Origin: Moringa oleifera
Lineage: Eukaryota > Streptophyta > Magnoliopsida > Brassicales > Moringaceae
Direction of reading: 5' to 3'
NCBI GenBank assembly: GCA_021397835.1
Contig: JAJFZO010000695.1
Span: 930,001 to 994,000, forward strand
DNA length: 64,000 nt
The position numbers were made by a program, and so were the translations under genes. Under the pieces are notes generated by a model. It did no database searches and was not told the origin of the DNA. It saw nothing but the letters and a program-made list of their open reading frames with translations. This document shows positions 36,761 to 48,600 of the stretch, one piece after another. Position 1 is the stretch's first letter; the number at the start of each line of letters is the position of its first letter.

Positions 36761-37789
36761 ATAAAAGATTAATAACTACTTAATTAATTAACACAAAAAG
36801 TTAATATTTACTTAACATCTAATTTATTACTATAAAAGCATCTAATTAACTAGTTAGTAAATTAATTGAAATTTAATAACATTTAATTATTTACTTTACA
36901 AGCATCAAATTTATTAATTAAAATTTAAGTATATAATTAATAATTATTTAGTTAATTAAGATATAATCAATATTGAATTAACATCTAATTAATTATTGTA
37001 TAAGCACTCAACTAACTAGTAACCTAATATTTAAATAACGTGTAATTTTTTATTTCACAAGCATCTACTTTATTAATATTAGCTAAATAAATAATTAATA
37101 ATTAATTAGTTAATTAAGATATAGTAAATTAATTATCATGTAATTAATTCCTACACAAGCATTTAACTAACTAGTAACTTAATTGATTAAAATTTAAATA
37201 ACATTTAATGATTTATTTTACAAGCATATAATTACTTAATTATCTATTTAAAATTTAACTAAATATATTTTATGTTAACTACAAAATCAATATAATTAAA
37301 TTTGATAAAATATACGAATTAATCTTACCTAAAAAAATTAATTCAAACATAAATTCATCTAATATGATTAATTTATCAAGATATAAATTCATCTAATTAA
37401 CATCTAATTAATTTATTAAGTAATCTAAAAATCTTAATAATCATGAAATAATAAATGCATCAATGTAGACTCATTCATACCAGATATGTTCATCCAAATA
37501 TATTAACAAAAAAAAACTTAAATTTCATCAATTAATAATAATTCATCAAACACACTTGATAAAAAACTTCTTAAAATAATATACATTCTCAACACATTTT
37601 CTAAACAAAAATTAACCAAATTGAATCAAAATTATGAAACTTAAATTTTGTAAAAAAATTTCCAATCTATAACGACATACTTACATATATTTAAATGCCA
37701 AAGATGAACAAATTGAAGGGAAAGGTGCAACTGCCCTTGTGAAGATTGAGACAAGTGAGAGAGAAAGAAGCAAGGAGAGAGGCGAAGCA

Positions 37790-38100
37790 AGGAGAGAGGC
37801 AAAGCGACTTCCAGTAGTTGGCCTAGCTACTTCTAGACGGAAAGCAAAGAGGAAAAGTCCAGAAAAGAGGCAATGCCATTGTTATGCCAGCAACTGGTCT
37901 AGTTGTTTCTAGACAAAGACCAAAGAGGAGAGGGTCGAAAAGAAATAGTACTACTACCAGCAGCTAACCTAACTACTTCTGTATGGAGAGCAAAGAGGAG
38001 AATGATCGGAGAAAGGCAATGCGACTGTCAATAGCTGGTTTAGCTTCTGGACAGAGAGCAAAAAGGAGAAGGATAACCTAGAGAGTAAAAATTATACGCA
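37790..38100. repeat. About 70-bp imperfect tandem repeat, four copies
   Basis: GCAAAGAGGA-type anchors at 37844, 37920, 37990 and 38058 (spacing 76, 70 and 68) are each preceded by a variant of CAGCAACTGGTCTAGTTGTTTCT and a GACA/GAGA tract. The block lies in the interior of CACTA-2. Confidence 0.75.
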
Positions 38101-38159
38101 AGGCTCTAGCGGGTTCTGAAGACAAATTTAGGATCCATAACTTAAAAGTAAAGTATGCA

Positions 38160-39420
38160 GCCTTTCACATCAGTTCTAGAAGAATTGGCATTAAAGGCCA
38201 GAGAATTTAACGACAGTTCTTACAGAACTGGTGTTGAAGGCCAAAAACTTTAATGGCAATTCTTTCGTAACTGGCATTAGAGGCTGTAGGTATTGAGAAA
38301 AATAGTGTTTCATTGTTTATATATCAGAGGAGTGGATGCACTTGGCAGGATCCTCTATCTCAGTGCGCAATGCATTATTCAAGGTGTGCTTTTGGAAATT
38401 CAAGTGTGCATGCAGCCAGTAAATGCACTCTACTAAAGCTCAAGTTTACATCTATTTCTCAAACTCAAGCTATGCTGCAACCGTAAGTTTAACTTCATTC
38501 TCAGCCCAATCCTTTGCACCCTGACCAACCTCTGAATCCTAATGTGCAATCTCATGCATTGACAGGCCATCCAAGTTACGGAGACTGCAATGGCCGTTGT
38601 TGCTATGAGCAGCAGCAATACCAACAGCAGCAACGACCATTGCTGTTGTTGTAAACTGTTGCTGCTGTTACTTCTGTAAGCAAAAGTAACAACAGCTGCC
38701 GTAAGTGGAAGCAGTAACAGCTACTGTAAACGAAAGCAGTAATAACAGCTATAAACGAAAGCAGCAACAGCTGTTATTACTGCTTCTTACGGCAGCAACA
38801 ACAGTGTCGGCAGTAGCAACAACAGCGTCGGCAGCAGCAACGACTACTACTGGGGTTACTGCTACAACAAGTGCAGCTGGATTAGGAGTTGATGGAGGAA
38901 CCGAATTGGACTATAAGGTGCAACTATTTATTGATGTTGCTGCTGCTATTGTTAAAAGTTGACTTGTGCAAGTAAAGCACTCATTTGAGTAATTGTAAGT
39001 GTATCACGTTCAAGCAAAGCAATAGCAATTGCATGGAGCTCTTGGTAAGAAATGCTTCACTTCTTTATCAACATGGATGACTATAAGGGCATGCCTACCT
39101 TCAGGGACAGTTGTAAGCCTGTGTGGCTCATCAGAGATTGTAGTTGTAATCCCACTCCTATTGTGGTAATGATGGGTGTTTTAACGCCAGTTGCTCAAGA
39201 ACTGGTGTTAAAAGACCAATCACTAAAGCTTTTAATGCCAGTTCTTGAGGAACTAGCATTAAAGGCTCTAGTGATCCATCTTTTAATGTCAGTTCTTATT
39301 TAATTGACGTTAAAAACTTTATTTTTAATGATAGTTTTGGAACAACTGCCATTAATAGTATTAATAAAACTTTTAATGACAGTTATTTGAATAACTGTCA
39401 TTAAATTTTTGTCACTTATT
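38160..39420. repeat. CACTA-2 right subterminal repeats
   Basis: Motifs such as AGTTCTAGAAGAATTGGCATT, TTTAATGCCAGTTCTTGAGG and TTTTAATGACAGTTATTTGA alternate with their complements at 38165-38290 and 39175-39400, mirroring the left zone. They diverge in the inner copies (GACAGTT to GCCAGTT). Confidence 0.7.
38590..38900. repeat. Trinucleotide-rich block with hairpin
   Basis: Interspersed GCA/GCT triplets give Ser/Ala/Thr- or Gln-like ORFs on both strands. Within it, AGCAGTAATAACAGCT (38735-38750) and its exact reverse complement AGCTGTTATTACTGCT (38769-38784) could form a 16-bp stem with an 18-base loop. It lies inside CACTA-2. Confidence 0.7.
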
Positions 39421-39438
39421 ATAATTTTTGTAGTAGTA

Positions 39439-40720
39439 AACCCTCATGTTGTTGGGAAGGCAAAGACAAGATCCTTTATATGGAATAGTCTGCTAGTTGG
39501 CCGTTCGGTCAAACTCATGGAAACCAGATGGAGGGTAAACGGTCATTAGGGAATCAATGTGTTGAAGGATGATTGGATCCTTGACAAAACTGGGTTTTGA
39601 GCAACAAGACTCACCAGCATCAACATTACACCCATGTTAACATCGAAAGTTATTGATCTGGTCTCGTGGCTAGAACTAATGGTTAGGGAACATTTTACAC
39701 CGGCCAATTGTTCAGCCATACTTGACATGTCGTTGAGCAGTCGAACCATGCCAGGCGAGCTCATTTGGATACAAAGCCAAAATAGAAGATTCACTATTAA
39801 AACTGAATATTATGTTGCACGACGCTTGCTAGTCAAAAAAGTGCCACCATCGCATCTCCACCATCGATAGTGGCGACTACTCTAGAGGGTCAGGGTTGTT
39901 TCAAAGCTCATATTCATGGGTGGCGGATGATACATGATGTTATCCCTACCACAATCATGCTAGGCAAGAGAGGTCTTCCACTAAATAAATCCTGTTATAT
40001 TTGTGGAGCCTCCAGCGAATTTATATATCATGTTGTCTTCAGATGTCGTTTCAGTCAATAGGCATGGGACGTGGTGCAAGAGGGTCTAGTTTGTTTTCTC
40101 TCGAACCAACTTGAGGGTAAACAGATGTGGGAGAATTTTTTTAACCTTATGCAACACAAGAATATGCAGGTTCGACCTTTGTTTATCAGTGTGCCACAAA
40201 ATATGGAGTAAATGAGCTCAAGTTTTCCATGACCTTACCTGTAGGTTACTTGACAACTTAGTGCGGGCGGGAAGCAGATGTGTTCTGATCTCACCGAAAA
40301 GACCCCAGCTACCATCCAGGACGACTTCTAGTGGACAATGGAAAGCCCCACCGGAAGGTGCAGTAAAGTGGAATATTGATGGTGCTTTTGATGCATCCAA
40401 GAAGAGAGCAACACCAAGAGCTGTTATGCGTGATGATAGAGGGCATATTTTACTATGTGCAGTTTCATCTACCTTGGGTGTTTCCTCCCCTTTGTAGGAA
40501 GAACATTTAGCCTTAGGCTATGGACTTCAAGTGGCTGCGGTTTTCTCCTCCAGATCCCTTCATGTCCAGAGCGACTGCTTAGTAGCAATCCAAGAGCTTC
40601 AGTATGCATAAGAATCCTTCTTCGAGTGGGAAGCACTATACAAGGATGTCGCAAACCTATCTACTTGTTATGGCCAGTGTTCCTTCTAATATTTTCCACA
40701 CATTAGCAAAGCTTCCCATT
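39439..40720 (+). pseudogene. LINE-2 ORF2, C-terminal part: zinc-binding and RNase H
   Basis: The first residues after the CACTA element, NPHVVGKAKTRSFIWNSLLV, continue the RT C-terminus. LNKSCYICGASSEFIYHVVF (about 39985-40045) is the zf-RVT domain. WNIDGAFDASKKRATPRAVM at 40371 starts an RNase H domain with its first Asp. After an in-frame stop at about 40495, EEHLALGYGLQVAAVF supplies the Glu and VQSDCLVAIQELQYA the next Asp. The order is usual for plant LINEs that carry an RNase H tail. At least one more stop follows. Confidence 0.85.
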
Positions 40721-40819
40721 GTATCAGGTCCTATAACATATTAGAGAACGAAATGCCATTATACTTTTGTAATCCTGACATTTTATGCACTTAATGAAAT
40801 GCATGTTGGTAAAAAAATA

Positions 40820-42150
40820 TATGTATATATCATTTTCTATAATAAATTTTTTTTATAACAAATACAACATATATTTTCTAAACATAATTTTAACAATATT
40901 TTGATAAAAAATATTATATTAATATTTATATTAAATTATGCATTCAAATTATTTAATTAATATAAAAATTAAATATTTAAAAATAAATAATATTAAATTA
41001 AAATTTAAAATAATATAAATAAAAATTATCAATATTAATATTTTTAAAAATTTTAAATTATTTAAACATAAGTATGGAACTTAAAATCCATATCAGTGCC
41101 ACATGAAATAAAAATGTTGTGTGGGATTCCAGCACCTATATATATATATATATATATGTATACATATGATAGTATTATTTTTTATCATATTATAAATATT
41201 ATTTATTTAAAAAATGTACATGAAATAATTTTAAAATAAATCATAAAAATATGAATTTTTAAATTATATCTTTTTCTATTTTAAGTATAGATTGTATTAA
41301 CGTACATGTGAAAAATTTTGTTCAATGTAAATCTTATTTAAAAATTTAAAAATTCAAAATATAAAAATTAAGATGTTGCATAACAAATTTTAAGCCGAAA
41401 TATTTTATAAATTTAATGAAACATTCTACTTTCTGTCACAGAAAAAGATTATAAACTTTTTAGTACTAAAATTTATATTATTAAAATTAAAAAAAATCAC
41501 AAAAATTAGTCTATGAATTAAAAATTGTTAAAGTTTGAGTGATAAATTTGAAATGAAATACATAATATATTTGAATTAATGTTCAAATATTTTGATAATA
41601 TAAATATCTTTATTTTCTTTTTACAATTTCATCCGTACATTAGAGTTTAAATTAAAATGCAGGTATAATTTTTTTTAATATGTTTATCTAACTTATTAAA
41701 AATATTTTTGGTTAAATAATTCTTATATGATATGAAAATTAAAATCTTAAGTATGTATAGCCAAGGTTGATGCATCAATACAAATATGATTAAAATATAT
41801 AATTTTTCAATATAAAATTTTACAAAATTTTAAAACACAGGGCCTCACCATTGATAAGGGCACAAACCATATCATATTTTCCTTTTTGGATTCTTTGTAC
41901 TTTGTAGTTTCAATATGTTATCTAATACATATGCATATATGCATTATATATAGAGATTTAGCTCCCTCGAAGAATATATCAAACAATGGAGCAATATAAA
42001 TTTCAGGCATATTCATATAGAGGGCAAGGACTATAATTTTAGGCATAAAGCAATTCTTTTTGTCAGGAAGTGTCCCTTAAATGCATGCAAAAAATATTCT
42101 GGCAGAAAATGCAAATGGGAAGAAAGACCTCTAAAAGATGAACTGGGGAG
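40820..42150. other. AT-rich intergenic region
   Basis: Very AT-rich sequence between LINE-2 and the PHL-like gene. It includes a (TA)n microsatellite at 41137-41160. I see no gene, RNA gene or transposon end in it. Confidence 0.6.
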
Positions 42151-42366
42151 TTTCATAGCTTCCCATCAAACTCAAACCTGAGAAGTTCACAAGAAGGATC
42201 TCAAGGACAATCACAAACTTGGACAATTCAAGCTTTAGCCTGACGCAAAATACATACTAAACACTACAATATGCAAAATCAGCAATGATCAAGGCTCCAA
42301 ATCATGAACTTGCTTATCCTGTATGCCTCCCCATGTTTTGTTATTTACATAAGCTTTTCCTTTCTT
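42130..42366 (-). other. Presumed 3' UTR of the PHL-like gene
   Basis: Less AT-rich sequence directly after the stop codon at 42367-42369, before the AT-rich intergenic DNA. No certain poly(A) signal was identified; the end is approximate. Confidence 0.4.
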
Positions 42367-45300
42367 TTAGACCCCACCAGTTTTGACTGCAGTCTTGGAC
42401 CCAGTTAAACCAGACAAATTCCTAAACAAACTCAAGTTACTGCTACTCGCAGAGCCAGGACAACAATAACTTAGCTTGGAGCTTTGATTCCCATTGTTTA
42501 TCAGCTGTGATGCTGATGTGGAGCTCAGTTGCCGGGGGTCCGTTTGAGGCCACAGATCAAAATTTTGTGAGCTACCCTCCTTCATAAGGGCATTTTGCTG
42601 CTGATAGAAGTTTATGGAGTGCGGAGGGCAGAGCGGCGACATCATTTCCAGCTGCAACAGCTCTGGATGAACTTCAAAATGCTGATGCAGTCTTGTTTGC
42701 AACTGCTGTTGGCTGCTTGATAGCCATTGGCATGCCATGTCTTGAAGATTTGGAGTTTGCAGTGGCACCAGATCAATGTTTCTCTGGATAGGCACTCCAC
42801 TCATTAGAACTCTTCCCTCACCTTCTGCTGTTGTCGGTTTTGCCAATCGTGTGGCTGACTGATCAGTTATCACACCAAGAAGCTGCTTATGACCCACATT
42901 GCTAGTCAAAGGGCTTTGCCCAGTCATTGCAACATGCATGGATCCCCCCAGGCCCACAAGGTTGCTGAAGGAACCAAGATGGGTGTTTCCAACAACTATA
43001 CCAGATCCTTCTACTATTTCCTTCTTCCACATTAGCTGCTCTTGGTATCTCTTTCTTTGCATCATCTGAAATTGGAAAAAAGCACCTTTATTCAGGGTCT
43101 GTTGCCAGTGCAGCTGCAGGCAACTGACTTCAGCAAGGTCAAGTTGTGATTTCGATAAGTTATTGCCCTGAAGCTGTATACTTTGAGTGTCTTCGTAAGT
43201 AAGCGAATATCTAGGATCAAGAGCTGAGGTGCTGCCTGCCATGGAAGTGAGCATTGAAGGAGGTAGACCTGATGTCAACTTTGAGTCAGGCAGCTCAAAT
43301 GTGTTTTTGGTTGGAGTGTCCCTACCAGTAAAAGTAGGCCGTTGAGTGCTTGAGGAACCATCACCAGCAACAGGGTTAGGCTCTGTGTAATCACTAACTA
43401 AGCTGTATCCTTCACACATCATCTAGACAAGGAAAACAGTTAGAGGCTACTGTAAAAGGGGCCAAAAAAACCACTTGAGAAAGGTTATCCAATATAATAC
43501 CTACCAAGGAAGTAAACTGTGCAGCAAACAGGTCTGCGAAATGCTGCAACATGAATATACATAAATTTCAGAATAATCAAGTAACAAAAAAAAAAACTAA
43601 CATATAGAATCATAAAATTGATGCCTTTCCAGGAAAAAAATAAATATGATATATAGTGATAAATATATTTTTAAAATGGAAAAACATGTCTAATGAACAG
43701 GCCTAGTATAATTGCAGGACACGTTTTGAGATCTAGAAGATTATTCTTTTCAAATACTGCCATAATAGATCAGAAAAAAATTATCCAAGGCTGCAATGGG
43801 GATACACACAGTGCTAGAAAAGGTTGGTCGGACAGGGACGTGAAGCCAATCAATCTCTTCTTCATGGCCATAAAGAACACTTGCTTCTATCATTCCCTCA
43901 TTAAGCTTCTCCCACATTACCAGTTTAATGTGAGCCCCAGGGTTGACCATAGGTGTCTCATTCCCTGAGATGGCAGACAATCGGTCAGTGGAACAAGGAC
44001 TTTAAAGAAGGGGGAAAACAAAATGCAAGCTCAAAATAATTGCTTACCCGAGTGGCACAATAGGCGCACAAATGTCATTGCCCTAGTCTTGCCAACATTA
44101 AGCCCCCTGTCTACGAAGCACTTCAACAAAGACATCCTACATGTAACAGCATTGTCCAACTTTCCATTCTCCCCAGAATTCAACAGCTGCAAAGCAACCA
44201 ATGGACTTGTATGGGAAAATGATTTGGTTACAAGGAACTGGTCCAACTTGCGCTTCCTATTATTTAGTCCATACCTGAATGCATGAAAAAGCAATATCAC
44301 TACTCAGAATCCTATATGAACACAGAAAAGAAAAATGACTCTACAGAAGGAGTGAAAATAATCTGGTGTGTTCAAACCTTTGAGTCACTCCCTCAATCTT
44401 CAAAAACCTCTCAAGGAAGGGGTCATGTTTCAATTCTTGAGTAGAGATTGAAGGACAATTTCCCAACTGTGGGTTATTTTCATTGGATGCATGTACATTG
44501 CTCGAGAGAAAGCCAGCAAGCATATCAGCCATTTCTGCACTCAAACCTCTGGAATGGGAATACTTCTTCTGCTTTGCAGGTACAAATGCCTCTCTTGGTA
44601 AAGACCCATTTTGATGAGAACACGCATATGCATTGCTGCTACCAATAGTAACCTGAGGAATTTGCAGAGCTTTGCTGTTCTGAGTTGCAGTCTCATGTCT
44701 TAATTTTTTCTCAAGATGTAATATGTTCTGCTGCATGTCAGTCAAAGGAACATTGTATCTCGCCAGTGGCGATGATCGCTGCAGGTGTACTTGCTGATGA
44801 TTAGATTGATTACTTCTCATATCAATCACAAAATAATCATCCTTGATCTTCTTAACTTTTGATTTAGGTGAGTTACTTGTTAATGCAGGCTTTCGGTTCA
44901 CCATAGAAGCAGGCATTCCAAGCTGCAACCCCAGGACATCTTCAAGAGGGGCCTGTTGACCATTGATTAGCAGCGGAAAGGAACCTCTTTTATCATGATA
45001 TCTATAACATTGAACTTTTTCAGCCTCAATTTGCTGCTGTAACAGATCTTTCTTCCATGGTAAGTCAGATGCAAGCACGACTTCAGCCTGAGTCTGTGGT
45101 CACTGCTGCTGAGTGAAAGCTGCAAGCACCTGCTTGGGGTTCTTAGGAACAGACCTTTGATCTGCTTGTGTTTTACATCTGCTGCTCTCAGCAAAAACCA
45201 ATGAGTGAGATTTTCTGGGATCACTGATACAGTTAGTAGAATGTTGCTTAGAAATATTGGATGAGGTCATTTCTTTTGTAACAGATGACTTACAACCCTG

Positions 45301-45564
45301 CTCTAACTTCTGAGGATTTGATGGCAATATGGTCTCCAGTGCCACATTATTCTCACCAACACTAGGAAACAAGCTTGCAATCTGCTGCAGACATGAAACT
45401 CTTCTACCTGGATATGCCTGGCCAGGCTGCATCCTGGAACTTTGAGTATCATGAACACCTGTAGCATGGGTTACAAGATGTGGGTGACTGGAGCCAGCTG
45501 ACTCATCATTCAGTTTTCTCTTCTTCCAGTCCCTGGTTATTCCAGAATTAATCTGCCACAGGTG

Positions 45565-45608
<44 letters not shown>

Positions 45609-48600
45609 TACACACACATATATATATATATCAGAAAACATCTTAGGGGAGTTCCCTCATGCATCTAAAAGATATGATTCACCTTACATGAATTTTGGAG
45701 CTAACATTAGCAGGTAGAAAAAAGAATTCTGAACGGAAAACATGCTACTATAAGAAAACCAAGTCTACATTGATGAATTGCATGGTATAGAATTGAAGTA
45801 CATGACGTGTCATGGATCTAAAATCACAACAGATTCAGAAGGTCAAATAATAATTTCATTATCTGTCAGTATCACCACATTTATGAGTAAATTGCATGCA
45901 ATAGCAGTGGGTTATGATCCCTAGACTTCTAAGAGTTCAGAGCAATTTGTCACAATTATCAGAATCTTGCATGCCTTAATACCTTCTTTGCCAGTGATTT
46001 TCCACCGATCCCAGTCAACAATGTCTCTGGATTCAGATCAAGATTTGGTTGTAGTGCCTTCACAACACGGGACTCAACTTCCTTAAATCAGAAAATGGAA
46101 ATGAATGTAAGATTGGGAAATACACGTTAAAAAGTAAAAGAATGGTGTAAAATACTTAATAGTCAAGCTCACTCACCAATAGATCTTCGCAGGTCCAAGA
46201 TTCATAAAACATTGATACGATGTCCTTGACAACATTCTCAGTACACATACGTAAGAGCACTTTACGAACGAGTGGAGAGTGAAAAACAGAAACAGTACCT
46301 GCCCTCTGGGACATACAGTTACGATAATCCCGAATCTGCAAAATAAGTATTCCATTAATTCAGGTAGACCTATGATGAGAATCCTCACCATGGTGTAAAA
46401 CCTAGAGGAGATAGTTGGACATCCTACTACAGACAAATCATCTTTTAACAGGAATAGTCTGGGTGGAGGTAGAAGGTCAAGGTTCAGAAAAAATTCTACG
46501 TCCCAAAAGAGGCTTAAGGTTCACACATCATCAGATCCACAACTAAAGATTACTACTATTCTTGCATTCACAAGTAGCACAGAGAGATTGTTGATGGTGT
46601 CATACATCATGTAAACTCAATATAGTTGAGGCCAATCCTGCTAACATTACCTAACAATTAATCATCAAGAGTATGATAATGTGACCCAAAAAAGTAACCA
46701 TGGTCACAGCCATGTCTATCTGACTGGAAATCCAGTGTCATAGCATCATATACCTCTTGGCTGATGTCAAGAATAAACTGAAACAACAATTCAATATTAG
46801 ACTCCGCTAGTGTATCCAACCTCAAGAAACTGACTTCTTAAGTGGCACCAGCAAGTGAAGAAAAAGAAGAGTTTTCCATCATAGGTAATGGAACTTATTC
46901 ACATGTTCACTTTGCTAGAGGAGCCACGTTAAGAGGAAGCAAGTTTAACAGTTTTCATTTACTGCACCTATAACTTAACTAGCATATAGTGCCTCATGGA
47001 AGCTGAGAGGACTTGAGGCTATAGAATAAAAGTTAATTTGCTTTTTATGTTTGCTTTCCAAGAGGAAATTTAAGCAATAGTAAGGGCGAACTATTTTTTA
47101 TCCCAATAAAAAAACCAAGATCTTATTTCTATCAAAACATCAACATCCTGCTTCAAAGCAAAAATAAGAGATTAATTCCACAAGTTTCCAGTGTTTCTTT
47201 TTCTGCATTTATTACAAATTGAATTATCAGAATTTTGATATGAGCTAAAGCCGTAGTCAAAAAATAAGAGCTTGAAATAATCTTGGACAGGGCTCACATC
47301 AGTCTTAATGCAGTCGATGACAGTGAACTGTACAAGCAAAAGTGCAGAATCACCCAAGACAAATTGCATGAATGCAATGAAAAGAAATGCATGCATATAA
47401 AAACAAAATAGTTCATCTCAAGTAAGGTTTTCCAACACCAAAATCTCAGTCACAATTTAACTTAAGAAGAGTAAGATGTGGATGCATATGATTCCTTTAA
47501 AAAAAAAAATTCCGATTAAGAATCAAAATTACTCACCTCACAAAGAACACCTCCGTTGACCTATTTGCATGGCATATTATCAAAAACATCCCCAGGCAGC
47601 CACCCAGAATCGATTGCCTAATATTCATCCAAAAGAGAAAAAGCAAAACAAACAAAAAGACAAAAAAAATCTATGAGCCTTTTTCTTGATATAGAACATA
47701 ATTTCAAATCTAATAACCAGAAACGTTACAGAAGTAAGCAAAGAAAACAGAACTGAAATAAACATTTAGTATATCATCTTAAATCGTTCCCAGTACTTTT
47801 AATGTCCAGCATCTATATGCATTCACATTTTGAAGCACATTTAATAAACTTTCTTTTGATGGTTTTACAATAAGGATTGTGGTGGCAAGGCAAGTTTAGT
47901 ATCATATTTGGTGCAGCACCCCAACAAGAAAAAAGCAAGAGTAAACATATCTTCTCACAGTTAGTAGACAAATCTTCTTAGGTTCCTACTTACTATTGTA
48001 CTTCAAGAATCTGTGCTGAGCAAAATGTCACTTACTTTAAAATGAACTGCTGATGGAGTTCTAGCATTTAAAAAGCAATATTTACTTTAAGTAGCCAAGT
48101 AAGATCTCACAAACACTACAAATAGAATCAACTATCAACATGAATAAACATTTTCTACCAAGGAAGGCCAACTGGAATGCAGATACGTCAAGAAGACAAG
48201 AATACATCTTTATCGTGGTTTCAATTGTCAAGTACACTTGTAACTGCATGCTAAAGTACTTAAAAGTTGTTTCCTGGCAAACCTACACAATGCATGCTTC
48301 TAAAAGTTCAATGTTAACACACTGGTGGATGTGTAATGTCTCAAGACATCCATAAGATAAGGAAAGCAAAGTATTGTACAAGTTACAGACAGGTGGAGGA
48401 AAAAATAGTGCAGGGGTGCAACAAGCACACCAGCCAAAAAATAAGAAAAAAAGAATGATAAATATATGATAATACATGGATTCCAGGATTCCACTGCATG
48501 AGTTTATAATAGCATAGAAAAAAAATGGAGAAGCAATCCATGCTTAGATCTGTCAGCACTATCTTCTCCTTTGCAAACTACTTTGCTTCAAAATAACCAC

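Larger units (their letters stand above)
35202..39438 (-). mobile_element. CACTA-like DNA transposon CACTA-2 nested in LINE-2
   Basis: A 4.2-kb block between two collinear LINE parts. The left end (CATTACAATAAAT, degraded CACTACAA) and right end (AATTTTTGTAGTA) are inverted CACTA-type termini. AAC on both sides (35199-35201, 39439-39441) is the likely 3-bp target duplication, though exact ends are uncertain by one to three bases. Both subterminal zones carry repeated TTTAATGACAGTT and its complement. Inside, on the minus strand, are exons of a C48 (Ulp1-type) protease ORF common in plant CACTA elements. The transposase is not recognisable, so the element is a deletion derivative. Confidence 0.82.
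32640..40819 (+). mobile_element. Degenerate L1-type LINE (LINE-2), split by CACTA-2
   Basis: Plus-strand LINE ORF2 with endonuclease, reverse transcriptase, zinc-binding and RNase H domains. It is interrupted at 35199 and resumes at 39439, where removal of the CACTA element rejoins the protein. The readable ORF2 start is near 32640; the 5' end is not defined and may reach toward the poly(C) run. The 3' end is probably near 40819 (GTTGGTAAAAAAATATATG). I could not identify a target-site duplication. Multiple stops and frameshifts. Confidence 0.85.

Noticed and set aside
38705..38962. Thr/Ala-rich ORF in the triplet block
   Set aside because: Low-complexity triplet repeat within a transposon; no start context or domain, and equally open on the other strand.
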